Below the pieces are notes generated by a model. It had not been told where the DNA came from. It saw only the letters and a program-made list of their open reading frames with translations, and did not search any database. 38,745 bases of DNA from Cyanobacteria bacterium REEB459 (GTDB lineage Bacteria; Cyanobacteriota; Cyanobacteriia; Phormidesmidales; Phormidesmidaceae), in assembly GCA_018970085.1 (NCBI GenBank), contig JAGWXD010000030.1, positions 1 through 38,745 on the forward strand. Reading direction: 5' to 3'. Both the position numbers and the translations under genes were made by a program. Below, piece by piece: positions 1 through 8,256 of this stretch. Numbering within the stretch: the stretch's first letter is position 1; every line of letters starts with the position of its first letter.

Positions 1-278
1 TACTGGTGGAACCTGCCCTGTGGACATTTGTACAGACCCCAGGGGTGGAGCCGACTAACAATGCCGCAGAGCAGGCCTTGCGCCCAGCGGTCATTTGGCG
101 GCGCACCAGTTTTGGCTCTCAGTCTACTGGGGGGAGTCTGTTTGTCTCGCGGATGCTGACGGTAGTGACATCGTTAAAGGCTCAGCACCGAAATGTCTTG
201 GACTTCCTCAGTCAAGCCTGTGGAGCGGCTCGGTTAACCCAGCCCACGCCATCCTTACTTCCCCAATCGGAACCCTAG
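1..278 (+). CDS. IS66-family transposase, C-terminal fragment (cut by window edge)
   Basis: The reading frame is open from the left edge to the TAG at 276-278, so only about the last 90 residues are in the window. The segment TNNAAEQALRPAVIWRRTSF matches the conserved C-terminal block of IS66 (TnpC-type) transposases, which carries a late acidic residue of the DDE catalytic core. The following stretch (SRMLTVVTSLKAQHRNVLDFL) also fits the family. This protein cuts and joins element ends. The GTG at position 6 is not a real start because the conserved block continues upstream. Whether the element is intact cannot be judged. Confidence 0.85.
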   Translation, partial: LVEPALWTFVQTPGVEPTNNAAEQALRPAVIWRRTSFGSQSTGGSLFVSRMLTVVTSLKAQHRNVLDFLSQACGAARLTQPTPSLLPQSEP

Positions 279-348
279 AAGGATGACTCACCATCCTCTC
301 AACACAAGCCTCTATCCTTGGCTTAAAAGTTGGCTGAGGGACGGTTAC
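1..348 (+). mobile_element. Right end of an IS66-family insertion sequence
   Basis: About 70 bases after the transposase stop, the sequence GGCTGAGGGACGGTTAC ends at 348. Read inward from the outer end it starts GTAACCGTCCC, which resembles the GTAA-type terminal repeats of IS66 elements. Family members usually make an 8-bp target duplication, which would be GTTTTTAA (349-356) here. The left end is outside the window, so neither terminal repeat nor duplication can be confirmed. Confidence 0.55.
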
Positions 349-352
349 GTTT

Positions 353-862
353 TTAATTATCTCGATTCTCTAGCTGTTGTTGTAACTGACTCAAGGCTGA
401 CCAACGGTGGTCTACCCCTACTCCATCTTCTGACCCAGATAGGGATATGCCGGTACAGGCAGAACTACACAGCTGGCGTTGGGGTAGGGCCAAACAAATT
501 TGTTCGTAAATCCAGGTGGTTCCGTCAAAATGGCCATTGGGAGGCAACCTTTCTACTAAATCCTCCAACCCCACCTCCTGTTCTAGGGGAACACTGCCTG
601 GTTCGGGATCGGGTTGAAGCCAGATCATCTCCTGGGGAGTAATGCCAACTCGGTAGTTGTAGTTTTGCAGACAGCGATCGCAGGTAAGGGTCAAAATAGT
701 GTCCAGCTTGCCCTCAACCTGCAAATAGGTCTGACAGTGAGTCAGGGTCAGATTTCCCCGCACCGGAGTGAGGGTGTCTAACCAGGGTAGATGCTCATTA
801 ATATCAATGGACCATTGCTTACCGGTTCGGTTCAGCAGATGGGGAATATAGACCGTTTCCAT
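353..862 (-). CDS. yceD: YceD/DUF177 family protein (23S rRNA accumulation)
   Basis: This DUF177 (YceD) family protein is tied in bacteria and chloroplasts to accumulation of large-subunit rRNA. Two cysteine pairs are visible: LTCDRCLQNYNYR in the middle and CSSACTGI near the C terminus, together the probable metal-binding CxxC/CxxxC arrangement. I prefer the ATG at 862 (METVYIPHLL), where family similarity begins; the ATG at 898 adds only 12 unrelated residues. It is the last gene of the rpmH-to-yceD cluster, just downstream of khpB. Its TAA (353-355) lies within the presumed target duplication of the IS66 element, so its last residues may have been altered by the insertion. Confidence 0.85.
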   Translation of the reverse strand: METVYIPHLLNRTGKQWSIDINEHLPWLDTLTPVRGNLTLTHCQTYLQVEGKLDTILTLTCDRCLQNYNYRVGITPQEMIWLQPDPEPGSVPLEQEVGLEDLVERLPPNGHFDGTTWIYEQICLALPQRQLCSSACTGISLSGSEDGVGVDHRWSALSQLQQQLENRDN

Positions 863-899
863 GGCCCTATCATCCAAGTCAGACACTAATCCTAGCAAG

Positions 900-1394
900 C
901 TAATCAGTAGACGTCAGGCAAACCACCAGGCGACGATCGGGTTCCTTGCCACGACTAAAGGTGGATAGGCCAGACTGTTCAGATAAAAACTGATGAATCT
1001 GTCGCCGCTCAGCGGAGGAAAGACCCTTCAGCTCGTATTCCTGGCCCGTGCTCAAGACCTGTTGGGCAGCCTCCTGGGCTAAGGCTTGCAGCTCTTGGAG
1101 ACGTTGGGCCCGATAGCCTGCCAGGTCAATGGTAAACGCTTGCTGCTGGCCATCTCCCTTACCCAGGTTAAGAGTGGTATTGGCCAGGTACTGAATGGCA
1201 TCCAATACCACACCGGACTCACCAATCAGAGACTGAATCTGCTCGGAGGACAAATCTCTATGATTAATAGTTAGCCAGCAGCTATCACCCCCCCCGTCGC
1301 TAATTTGCTCAGCGGTAACCGTCGCTGTTAGCCCCTGCAAGTTCAGTAGAGAGGTGAGCCAGCTAACGCCCTGAATCAGTGCCTCATCGCCCAT
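900..1394 (-). CDS. khpB: KH/R3H-domain RNA-binding protein KhpB (Jag)
   Basis: A 164-residue single-stranded nucleic-acid-binding protein. The KH-like part carries the GxxG-type loop in SLIGESGVVLDAIQYL. The C-terminal R3H domain shows the R-x3-H pattern in SSAERRQIHQFLSE (ERRQIH). The Jag N-terminal domain is short or missing, as is common in cyanobacteria. It begins 5 bases after the yidC stop on the same strand and is followed directly by yceD, the conserved arrangement of this cluster. Family members act in small-RNA and mRNA regulation and in cell-wall elongation; the exact role here is inferred. Confidence 0.85.
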   Translation of the reverse strand: MGDEALIQGVSWLTSLLNLQGLTATVTAEQISDGGGDSCWLTINHRDLSSEQIQSLIGESGVVLDAIQYLANTTLNLGKGDGQQQAFTIDLAGYRAQRLQELQALAQEAAQQVLSTGQEYELKGLSSAERRQIHQFLSEQSGLSTFSRGKEPDRRLVVCLTSTD

Positions 1395-1399
1395 AGATA

Positions 1400-2545
1400 C
1401 TAAGCCTTCTTCTTCTTGGGTTGACCAGGTTCAAAGGGTAAAGCCTTGCGATCATCATCACTATCCTGGGCGTCCACTATTTTCTGCAAGTTCTCAGGTA
1501 AGGGCTCCCGTGAAAGAATAAAGGCCTGAAAAGTTTGGAATATATTGGCCACCACCATGTACATTAGGACCCCCGCCGGCAGAGGAAAGAACAAAAACAT
1601 ACCGGAAAAAATTACCGGAGTAAATTTGTTCACCGCATTTTGTTGAGGGTTATCGGAAGTCGAACCCTGACCTGAGAGAACCTGGTTGAGATAGAGGCTG
1701 GCACCAAAGGCCAGTACCATGGCCAGAATATCCCAGTGAATGGCCCCCCCCTCGCCGGTCACCCCCACCCGTCCCAGGGCTTTAATAAACAGAAAACCCC
1801 GATTAGCCGCTAAACCAGGTACCTGAACCTTAACATTAGCCTCTCCTGGAGCCAGGGCCGTAATGTGACCACTATCGTCAACAGTGACAATATCAGTGCC
1901 CTTGGTTACCTCCCAGCGGGGCTGAAATTCACTGTCAGCCTGACTATACTCCGCCAGTAAGCCATCGATAGAGTTACCCTCAGGGGTTTGCAGTCGCAGA
2001 TCGGTTTTTTCCCCTACTATTAGCCTGTTACCACCGGGTACAACAGCGGCAATGGGGAAATGGGTACCATCAGAAATATAAACGGCCTTAGGGGCAGTGG
2101 TAAAAATCTGGGGTTGAATCTGCTCAACCTTGTCTTCAGGAAAAACCTGAAAGTTAACATCGTAGGCAATGTCAGAAAAGGGTGACCCTCTGAGGGTGGC
2201 AAACAGAGCAAATAAAATGGGCATTTGCAGAAGTACCGGAAAACAACCCGCCAGAGGATTGCCGAACTCCTTGTAAACCTTGCTCATTTCCTCCTGTAGT
2301 TTGCTGGGGTCGTCTTTATAACGGCCTTGAATCTCTTTAACCCGCTTTTGCATTAGGGGTTGGGTCACCTTCATGCGGCGCATATTGCGAATAGACCCGG
2401 CATTGAGAGGGTAAAGGGCAAAGCGGATAACCAGGGTTAGGGCGACGATCGCCAGGCCATAGCTGGGCACGATTCCATAGAAGAAATCGAGAATCGGCAG
2501 CATCAGGTTGTTTGAAATAAAATCAATACCAAGATTCATGGGCAC
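1400..2545 (-). CDS. yidC: Membrane protein insertase YidC (Oxa1/Alb3 family)
   Basis: 381 residues, the usual cyanobacterial length. It inserts proteins into plasma and thylakoid membranes, alone or with Sec. Visible features: an N-terminal hydrophobic segment ([20 protein letters not shown]) with the conserved positive residue, the cytoplasmic hairpin rich in [20 protein letters not shown], and C-terminal membrane segments including [21 protein letters not shown] periplasmic or lumenal insertion at about residues 150-255 contains an Ig-like (BIG2-type) stretch, [19 protein letters not shown]; the same insertion is known in other cyanobacterial YidC proteins. The C terminus ends in a lysine cluster (PKKKKA), which fits ribosome contact. 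Downstream gene khpB follows at 5 bp. Confidence 0.95.
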   Translation of the reverse strand: MPMNLGIDFISNNLMLPILDFFYGIVPSYGLAIVALTLVIRFALYPLNAGSIRNMRRMKVTQPLMQKRVKEIQGRYKDDPSKLQEEMSKVYKEFGNPLAGCFPVLLQMPILFALFATLRGSPFSDIAYDVNFQVFPEDKVEQIQPQIFTTAPKAVYISDGTHFPIAAVVPGGNRLIVGEKTDLRLQTPEGNSIDGLLAEYSQADSEFQPRWEVTKGTDIVTVDDSGHITALAPGEANVKVQVPGLAANRGFLFIKALGRVGVTGEGGAIHWDILAMVLAFGASLYLNQVLSGQGSTSDNPQQNAVNKFTPVIFSGMFLFFPLPAGVLMYMVVANIFQTFQAFILSREPLPENLQKIVDAQDSDDDRKALPFEPGQPKKKKA

Positions 2546-2791
2546 CTAACCCGATTCAGGGAAATAGGACGTTTAGTTACTCAATTACCTAATTTACCCC
2601 AGAAAGGCGGAAGGGAGATCGATAACCTTATCCGCCCCTCTGGAAAAATTGGCATCGGAAAAGCTTAATCCCCTATGGCTGATGAGCCCGATGCATTCAA
2701 GTAAGGGAGATCTAACCTTAACCCCCTTTTATAGAGTGGGATTCAGGGTAAGGACGATTAACTTCAGGGGATCTATACGGGCCCTCAGGTC
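2546..2791. other. Intergenic gap between PH-domain gene and yidC
   Basis: A 246-bp gap with no gene that I can support. It holds an imperfect hairpin around 2605-2635 (GGCGGA pairing with TCCGCC around a loop containing GATCGATA). This could mark a processing site or the leader of yidC. No clear promoter or terminator is visible. Confidence 0.3.
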
Positions 2792-3187
2792 TTAATCGGC
2801 TTGACCGACAGCGCCTACAACCTGGGTCTGGGGAGCAATTTTGTCGTTGATGTAATTGTATAAGTCTCTAAACTTGGGGATAGCTCGCAGTTCTAAACGA
2901 CTCCCATCTTTGAGGGTAATTACCATATCGCCCCACAGCCCCACTCCTCGGGGAACGGTAACAATTTTACGAATCTCAGAATAAATGATGTCGGTGCGAT
3001 CGCGCCCTTGCCAGCCGCCAGTGACTGAAATCCGCCGGTTAGTGATGCGGTAGCGGAGCCACAGGGCTCGGGTAATCGCAGCAACGGTAAGGGGAATACA
3101 AATCACCGTAAATGCTAGCAAGCCGTTGATAATTAAATCCCCAATGTGGGGACCCCCCTCGTAGTACACATCCTCACGAATGCCCAT
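2792..3187 (-). CDS. Small membrane protein with bacterial PH-like domain
   Basis: 131 residues. The N-terminal third has one or two membrane-spanning stretches (LIINGLLAFTVICIPLTVAA). The rest resembles the bacterial PH/YdbT-like domain (RITNRRISVTGG, then IIYSEIRKIVTVPRG and a closing LRAIPKFRDLYNYINDKI). It sits between rnpA and yidC, its typical position in cyanobacteria, and its start overlaps the rnpA stop region by 14 bases, so the two are probably translationally coupled. Its role is unknown; the context suggests a link to membrane protein insertion. Confidence 0.85.
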   Translation of the reverse strand: MGIREDVYYEGGPHIGDLIINGLLAFTVICIPLTVAAITRALWLRYRITNRRISVTGGWQGRDRTDIIYSEIRKIVTVPRGVGLWGDMVITLKDGSRLELRAIPKFRDLYNYINDKIAPQTQVVGAVGQAD

Positions 3188-3542
3188 GGAAAACCTCTAA
3201 CTGCATAAATAACTGTTTTAATTCTCGCAAAAATTCGTCATACCTGCACTGATCCGCCCCTGGTCGAGCGCTAATCACAATCCACAGATTAGGAGATAGG
3301 TCAGCCATCAAGGCGACTATCGCCGATCTCAACCGGCGCTTAATTTGATTACGGGTGACCGCCTGCTTACTGACCTTCTGGCTCACCACAATCCCCACTT
3401 TAGAGGCAGATTTGCCTGGCATGAGGGGATGAGGGTCGATCAGCACCCGTACCATCAGGTGGGGGCAAACCGCCCGTCGGCCGGTTTGATACACCCGGGA
3501 AAACTCCCGAGAAGAGCAGAGACGATGGTGTCTGGGCAGCAC
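3174..3542 (-). CDS. rnpA: Ribonuclease P protein component
   Basis: 122 residues. It binds RNase P RNA and helps mature the 5' ends of tRNAs. The signature RNR region is present as SKQAVTRNQIKRRLRSA, preceded by KVGIVVSQKVSK and by the N-terminal HRLCSSREFSRVYQTGRRA, which carries the conserved aromatic and basic residues for pre-tRNA leader contact. It lies downstream of rpmH on the same strand, separated by 160 bp with a hairpin, and overlaps the PH-domain gene. The short C-terminal tail (MQLEVFHGHS) lies in the overlap. Confidence 0.95.
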   Translation of the reverse strand: MLPRHHRLCSSREFSRVYQTGRRAVCPHLMVRVLIDPHPLMPGKSASKVGIVVSQKVSKQAVTRNQIKRRLRSAIVALMADLSPNLWIVISARPGADQCRYDEFLRELKQLFMQLEVFHGHS

Positions 3543-3632
3543 AAAAAACCTTTAGAGTAGCCAGGCCAAACCCGATGTCAAAGCAGCAGTCTGACTCCGT
3601 AGACCAGCAAGAGCCCAGGGTGACTAAGACGA

Positions 3633-3663
3633 TAAAAAGAGTTGCCAGGGGGCCCTGGCAACC
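3633..3663 (-). terminator. Intrinsic terminator or attenuator between rpmH and rnpA
   Basis: GTTGCCAGG (3642-3650) pairs perfectly with CCTGGCAAC (3655-3663) around a 4-base loop. On the minus strand the stem is followed by CTTTTTATC, a U-rich tail in the transcript. It could end part of the rpmH transcripts, making L34 more abundant than RnpA. Confidence 0.7.
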
Positions 3664-3702
3664 ACCCCTAAGGGCTACCCAAGCCAGACAGCGGCGGTTG
3701 GT

Positions 3703-3840
3703 CTAAACCGCTAGTCGGGCTCGACCGCGGCTGCGCCTAGCCTTAATCACATTTTGACCCGTGTGCGATCGCATCCGTGCTCGAAACCCAGAGGTCCTTT
3801 TTTGCTTACGATTAGTTCCCTCAAGGGTGCGCTTGCTCAT
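3703..3840 (-). CDS. rpmH: Large ribosomal subunit protein L34
   Basis: 45 residues, read on the minus strand from ATG at 3840 to TAG at 3703-3705. It begins [20 protein letters not shown] and continues through [20 protein letters not shown], the near-universal L34 pattern (T-L-x-G-T-x-R ... SGFRARM). It is highly basic and binds rRNA in the large subunit. It is the first gene of the rpmH-rnpA-PH-yidC-khpB-yceD cluster and contains a HIP1 octamer. Confidence 0.97.
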   Translation of the reverse strand: MSKRTLEGTNRKQKRTSGFRARMRSHTGQNVIKARRSRGRARLAV

Positions 3841-3920
3841 GACCCACCTCCGCTACCAATGGATGCGTTAAGAATGCAAAGATTCTAGAGTATAACATGA
3901 CCCCCAGGCCAGGGATACAT

Positions 3921-4862
3921 CTAAATCGCCCTATCCATCACAAAACGGCGTAATCGAGAGAGTTGGCTAGGCTCCTGAGAGGGCGCCTGCCAGACATGAA
4001 TTGTTCCCCGGGCGGGCTGGGCAGCGGCCTTGAGTTGGGCCCGCAAGGCCTCGTTTTCTAGTTTCAGGGCGATCTCCCGCTGCTTACAGTAGTCCCGCTC
4101 AGCCGCTAGTTCCTGACAGCGAGACTTAAGACTGGTCTGGTGATGAAATTGGTCTTCGAGTTGGGCATTAAGTTCAGCGATCTTCTGCTGCTGGGTAGCC
4201 AGAATTGTCCGTAGGGCCACCGTATCTTCCTGATTGTCTGCCGGGCCGGGAGCCAGCCTGGGGTGCTCACTCGGAGTCGGAACGGCTAGATTTTCAGAGG
4301 CTACCCCCCTGAGGTGGGTCTGCAGATGGGCAAAGACAATCTGGTAGCGACTGAGGCTTTGGTCGATCTCATGAATATGCTCCTGAGCGGCCTGCAACTG
4401 GCTACTGAGACTAACGGTTAAGGCCCGAACAATCATCACCTCAGCGTTCAGGTCTAGGGGCTGGAGCGCCACCTGACTGAGGGAGAGGTTTTGGTAGTAG
4501 TTTTTCAGGCGCACCAGGTAATCCTGGACCTCGGTATGGCTCTGGTGAATTCTCACCTTAAGTCGCTCCAGTTCTAGTTGCTGGCTATCGATCAGGTATT
4601 TGAGGTCCACCAGAACTTTTTCCAGCAACTGGCTCTGCCAGTTGTCTTTATCAACTAGCTGTTGCTGAAGGTTGAGAATAATCTTTTGTTGAACGTTGGA
4701 ATAGGCTTCGGTCTGGGACAGGTGAGATTGCAGCATCTGGTGATTAGCCACCTGCTGCTGCATGTCTTCGAGCGACTCGGTAGCCTGGTCCAGGGCCTGC
4801 TGTAGGAGGCAAATACGCTGAACCAGCTTAAAATCCAGTGAACTATCCTGGAGCATGGACAA
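3921..4862 (-). CDS. Coiled-coil hypothetical protein
   Basis: 313 residues with no recognised enzyme domain. Long stretches are rich in L, Q, E and K with heptad character: about 15-135 (LLQQALDQATESLEDMQQQV and following) and about 220-285 (TQQQKIAELNAQLEDQ, then EIALKLENEALRAQLKAA). They are separated by a proline-rich linker (PTPSEHPRLAPGPADN, around residue 205). The C terminus is basic (SRLRRFVMDRAI). No signal peptide or membrane segment is visible, so a cytoplasmic structural or scaffold protein is likely. It lies 80 bp upstream of rpmH on the same strand. The function is unknown. Confidence 0.75.
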   Translation of the reverse strand: MSMLQDSSLDFKLVQRICLLQQALDQATESLEDMQQQVANHQMLQSHLSQTEAYSNVQQKIILNLQQQLVDKDNWQSQLLEKVLVDLKYLIDSQQLELERLKVRIHQSHTEVQDYLVRLKNYYQNLSLSQVALQPLDLNAEVMIVRALTVSLSSQLQAAQEHIHEIDQSLSRYQIVFAHLQTHLRGVASENLAVPTPSEHPRLAPGPADNQEDTVALRTILATQQQKIAELNAQLEDQFHHQTSLKSRCQELAAERDYCKQREIALKLENEALRAQLKAAAQPARGTIHVWQAPSQEPSQLSRLRRFVMDRAI

Positions 4863-5160
4863 AACCTAACGAGGAGGAAGCGAACGTGCGTCGTAAACCC
4901 AGACCACTCAAGCGGCAAAAGACACCGAATCAGCGCTTAGATTTACTAAGAAATCTACACGGTTAGCAAGCAGTTGACTAAGGGGGTGAGAGCCCCATAA
5001 TCATCCATTTTGTAAACATGAAATACCTGGTTACAGGTAGAACACAGTGGTAGATGCCATCAACTTCAAGTCCTAACGGAGCTAAACCCTGGGTTATAGC
5101 AGCGGCTAAACAACTAGCTTACCGCCAGCCTGGCCCTGGCTAGAGTCCCCTCTGTTTTTG
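4863..5160. other. Intergenic gap downstream of nrdJ
   Basis: Roughly 300 bp between the coiled-coil gene and the end of nrdJ. I see no supported gene, RNA or strong terminator. It presumably holds the promoter of the coiled-coil gene. Confidence 0.3.
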
Positions 5161-7344
5161 CTAATCTGGTTTTTGTTCGGGCAACATACATTTGTCGGAG
5201 TCACACCCGGCCGGCCCGGCTTCCAGTAATTCACCGGCATCGTAACTAGCCAGGGCGGTGTGAAAGTCGGGAATTCGCCGTCGGGCTCCCACAGCCTGCC
5301 GCAGGGCTTCATAGGTGGCCTTATCAATGGGTTCAAAGGGCAGACGAGGAAAGGTTTGTAAATCGTCGAAGCGGGCCAACAGAGCAGCAGAAATATAGCC
5401 CTCGTCAGTGTCAATGGCCTGGTAGATGCGCTCCGCTAAAAAGTCAATTTCTGCTTCTCGAAATTCAATGGTGGCGGAGGTGTTATGGGTGGTGTAGTGA
5501 CGCTGTACCTGCATGTAGAAGTCAAACTGGGCGGCAGCAGAAAATTGCTCAATCGCCACCTGGTCAGCCCCCGGCAGGTTAGCCCAGCTCACCTCGACGG
5601 GAATTTCCACCAGCCATTCGGTACAGCGAGGATCGAAGGGGTCCTTGAGCAGATTGCCCTGCTCATCCTTATCGGACTGAGAAGGCACGACGCTGTAGCC
5701 GTAGTCAATACAGGCTAGGGCGACGGGATCGTTTTTGCGGAAGGTAATCCGGCGAATGAAGCGCTGGGACTTGGGGGGGTGCCAACCAGGACTGGCACCG
5801 GTGAGTAGGGACTTGGTCCCCGCTGGTTGGACGGTGGTACAGCGGTTGGGGGCCTTAATGCTTTGGCGATCGCAGTAGTCCGCCACCACTCGCTGCACCG
5901 TGTCACGCCAGCCGCTCAGGTAGGCCTGTTCCCTGGCTTTAAACTCCAGCCCGGCCAGGGTATCTGGCCGACCCGCCTCCCACCAGCGCAGCCACTCCAC
6001 CCCAAAGGCGTTGACAAAGAAGTCGAAGAGGCCAGTGAAGGATACTCCAACAATGGGATCCTCAAGGCGGGACTTTTGGTAGCGGGGTTCAATAAACTGG
6101 TGATTGAGGAGCACCGCCACCGCCAGGGCCGCTGCGGTAAAGGCATCCTCTTGGTCTTGAGGGTCCTTGGGGTCAATCTGATTGAGGTGGACCTCCGCCA
6201 GATTACAGTGGAAGTTGGATCCAATAATTTCACCGCAGGGATTGAGGCCGTAGCGATCGCTGCCTCCAGCCCGGCGTTTGGCCTCCCCCGCCCACTGCAT
6301 AGCTCCCTCACCGGAGTAAAACTGCTTGCGCACCGCGTCAATACAATCCTGCAGGCTGGGCTTTTCGTGGAACACCCGGGTATGGTTAGCCATGCGTAGC
6401 ACATCCCGCTCCGGATCAATCCGCCAGTTCCCCTCAGCATCCTGCTGCCAGAGGTTGTCCTTAGCACTGGCCGCCAGCTCATCCTGGCTATCGAATTGAC
6501 GCATCCCAGCGCTGCGCCGAATGTTGCCGGCCACAACACAGGCGGCGGCCTCATCGATTAGCAGGCAGCACTCAACGGAGTTAAGTTGGCGGCCTAAGGC
6601 CTTATTCAAAATGGTGGCGCAGCGATCGTAGAGGAAGGACAGCCGCACCGGATTGGCGACCCCGCCAAAGCCCTTGAGCCTTTCCCCGGCGGGTCGCACA
6701 TCCCGCAGGTCTACCACCACCTCCACCTCTGCGGTAAAGCGATCGTCGGTGGAGAGTTCTAGCAGGGTTTGGTAGGACTGGACCCAACCCTGGCGACTGT
6801 CGCCCACCCGTATCTCCACCCGGTTACCATCGATCATCACCTCCGTAACCTGCCGCCGTTGCGCCGCTGGGGTAGTTCCAATTTCCCCCTGCAGGGTCAC
6901 CACTAGACGGTTACGAATGGCGGGGATCTGGCTGATGTACTTGGGTTCTAGAATGGCGCCCGTACCGCAGCCCATCATGGCCAGATCCATCATCAAACCA
7001 AAGGCCCGCCAGTCCACCACGTTAGTGCTGGTGCAGTTGTAGGCGCCGGAAAAGTTCTCGGGCTGTTTACTCCAGGCCGTCCCCCCTACCCAGAGCCAGC
7101 GCCCGGAAGGTAGGGCCTTGACCTGCTGCTGCATGCGTCGCAACAGATCGGTTTCCGCTGGGGTGAGGTGACCCAGCTCCACCAAACCAGCCAGGCTGCG
7201 ATCGCAGACCTGCTGCCAGCTTTCCCGCTGTCCTGGCACCACTTCCCCTCGACGACTGTAGGTGCGGTAAAACACGGGGAAGGCGGCGGGGGCTGTAGCT
7301 GGGAAAGGACCCTGCTGTTGGATCCGGGAAAGCTCTTGAACCAT
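5161..7344 (-). CDS. nrdJ: Adenosylcobalamin-dependent ribonucleoside-triphosphate reductase (class II, monomeric)
   Basis: It reduces ribonucleoside triphosphates to deoxynucleotides using a cobalamin-generated thiyl radical. From the ATG at 7344 it has 727 residues, close to the 739 of the Lactobacillus enzyme; the upstream ATG at 7389 adds 15 unrelated residues. Visible features: NCTSTN (Cys104) and Cys380 in FHCNLAEV as the likely redox pair, LNPCGEI with Cys370 (radical site) and Glu372, a glycine-rich MMGCGTGA stretch, TVQPAGTKSLLTGASPG near residue 500, and a C-terminal cysteine pair in GCDSDKCMLPEQ that would re-reduce the active site. I found no recognisable cobalamin riboswitch in the 230 bp upstream. 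Confidence 0.95.
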   Translation of the reverse strand: MVQELSRIQQQGPFPATAPAAFPVFYRTYSRRGEVVPGQRESWQQVCDRSLAGLVELGHLTPAETDLLRRMQQQVKALPSGRWLWVGGTAWSKQPENFSGAYNCTSTNVVDWRAFGLMMDLAMMGCGTGAILEPKYISQIPAIRNRLVVTLQGEIGTTPAAQRRQVTEVMIDGNRVEIRVGDSRQGWVQSYQTLLELSTDDRFTAEVEVVVDLRDVRPAGERLKGFGGVANPVRLSFLYDRCATILNKALGRQLNSVECCLLIDEAAACVVAGNIRRSAGMRQFDSQDELAASAKDNLWQQDAEGNWRIDPERDVLRMANHTRVFHEKPSLQDCIDAVRKQFYSGEGAMQWAGEAKRRAGGSDRYGLNPCGEIIGSNFHCNLAEVHLNQIDPKDPQDQEDAFTAAALAVAVLLNHQFIEPRYQKSRLEDPIVGVSFTGLFDFFVNAFGVEWLRWWEAGRPDTLAGLEFKAREQAYLSGWRDTVQRVVADYCDRQSIKAPNRCTTVQPAGTKSLLTGASPGWHPPKSQRFIRRITFRKNDPVALACIDYGYSVVPSQSDKDEQGNLLKDPFDPRCTEWLVEIPVEVSWANLPGADQVAIEQFSAAAQFDFYMQVQRHYTTHNTSATIEFREAEIDFLAERIYQAIDTDEGYISAALLARFDDLQTFPRLPFEPIDKATYEALRQAVGARRRIPDFHTALASYDAGELLEAGPAGCDSDKCMLPEQKPD

Positions 7345-7560
7345 GGAATCAACCTCAAACTTAGAACGGAAACACAGGGCAGACCTCACCTCTCACCAAC
7401 CCACCGGGGCCCTTGAGGGGAAGGGGAAGTGAATCAAGATGTTGGAAAATTATCATAGCGGATAATCTTAGATGTAGTGTTGAAAAATATTTTTTCTGAA
7501 GAAGTGGCGCTAGATCTAGATTTTTGGATCCTGATAGACAAGGGATTTAACCGGTCTGGG

Positions 7561-7600
7561 CCCTTTAGAAAAGCCCCGACAAGGAGAACCTTGTCGGGGC
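7561..7600 (-). terminator. Strong intrinsic terminator after the 145-residue hypothetical gene
   Basis: GCCCCGACAAGG (7573-7584) pairs perfectly with CCTTGTCGGGGC (7589-7600) around a 4-base loop. Read on the minus strand, the stem is followed by TTTTCTAAA. It lies 25 bp after the stop of the gene at 7626-8063 and separates it from nrdJ. Confidence 0.88.
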
Positions 7601-7625
7601 CAGGGGGTTTCGGTGACCACGCTGC

Positions 7626-8063
7626 CTAGGCAGCGTTTTCGCCTTTGTAGACGTAGCCTTTAGGGTTACGGGTCCCTGCCGCCATTTCATATTCGGGGCT
7701 GTCCTTGCCGTAGCGAGCGGCCACAGCCATTAACAGCCGTTCTGATAGCTTCCGGAGTTGCCGTTCCCCCTGCCTGACAGAGCGGTTAGCCCGGTCTGCC
7801 AGAGCCAGGATCTCTCGATAATCAGCAATTTGCTCTTGCAATCTCTCCATTAATCGGCAGTAGGACCGCAAAGACAGGCCGTTACCCAGATCCAGGCTGG
7901 GGTCAATAGACTTGAGCCCGGCCGCGCGACGCTCGGCTTTTTGGAGGACTTGTGAACTACGTTCTAAACGAACCATGGAAGATGCACCCTGATCATTAAG
8001 TTTAAGCTGAGAACCTAATTCAGGAACTAGATCTAAGATGACACGGCCAACTGGCTGCGTCAT
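7626..8063 (-). CDS. Hypothetical helical protein
   Basis: 145 residues from the ATG at 8063; the ATG at 7976 (MVRLERSSQV) is a plausible alternative with an AGGG sequence upstream, leaving 116 residues. The middle is alpha-helical and charged (SYCRLMERLQEQIADYREIL, then RANRSVRQGERQLRKLSERL). The C-terminal stretch RYGKDSPEYEMAAGTRNP resembles a motif I associate with small bacterial helical proteins of unknown role, though I cannot name the family. It is monocistronic, given the perfect terminator at 7573-7600. No membrane segment or signal peptide is seen. Confidence 0.7.
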   Translation of the reverse strand: MTQPVGRVILDLVPELGSQLKLNDQGASSMVRLERSSQVLQKAERRAAGLKSIDPSLDLGNGLSLRSYCRLMERLQEQIADYREILALADRANRSVRQGERQLRKLSERLLMAVAARYGKDSPEYEMAAGTRNPKGYVYKGENAA

Positions 8064-8256
8064 CGAGGTTTGTCCGGAACCCTAGCGGTGTTCTTTAGTC
8101 AAGACCGCCTCGGTAAATTTGTCATGAAGGTGAGCCCCTGGACAAACTTTTTTCTATCCAGTAAGCCGGTTTATCCAGCTGAGCCATGGGCACCCCCGCC
8201 GCAGAGACCACCTCAGCCAGACTGGAGAAGCTTCAGAGTAGGCACAACGCCCCTGC

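Noticed and set aside
1400-2545. Ig-like insertion in YidC as a novel fusion
   Set aside because: The same insertion is found in other cyanobacterial YidC proteins as I know them, so it is ordinary for the phylum.
5827-6399. 190-codon plus-strand frame inside nrdJ
   Set aside because: It is antisense to a fully conserved gene and has no family resemblance; a shadow of nrdJ codon use.
7345-7560. Cobalamin riboswitch upstream of nrdJ
   Set aside because: I could not find a B12-box-like sequence or the expected fold; a covariance scan would settle it.
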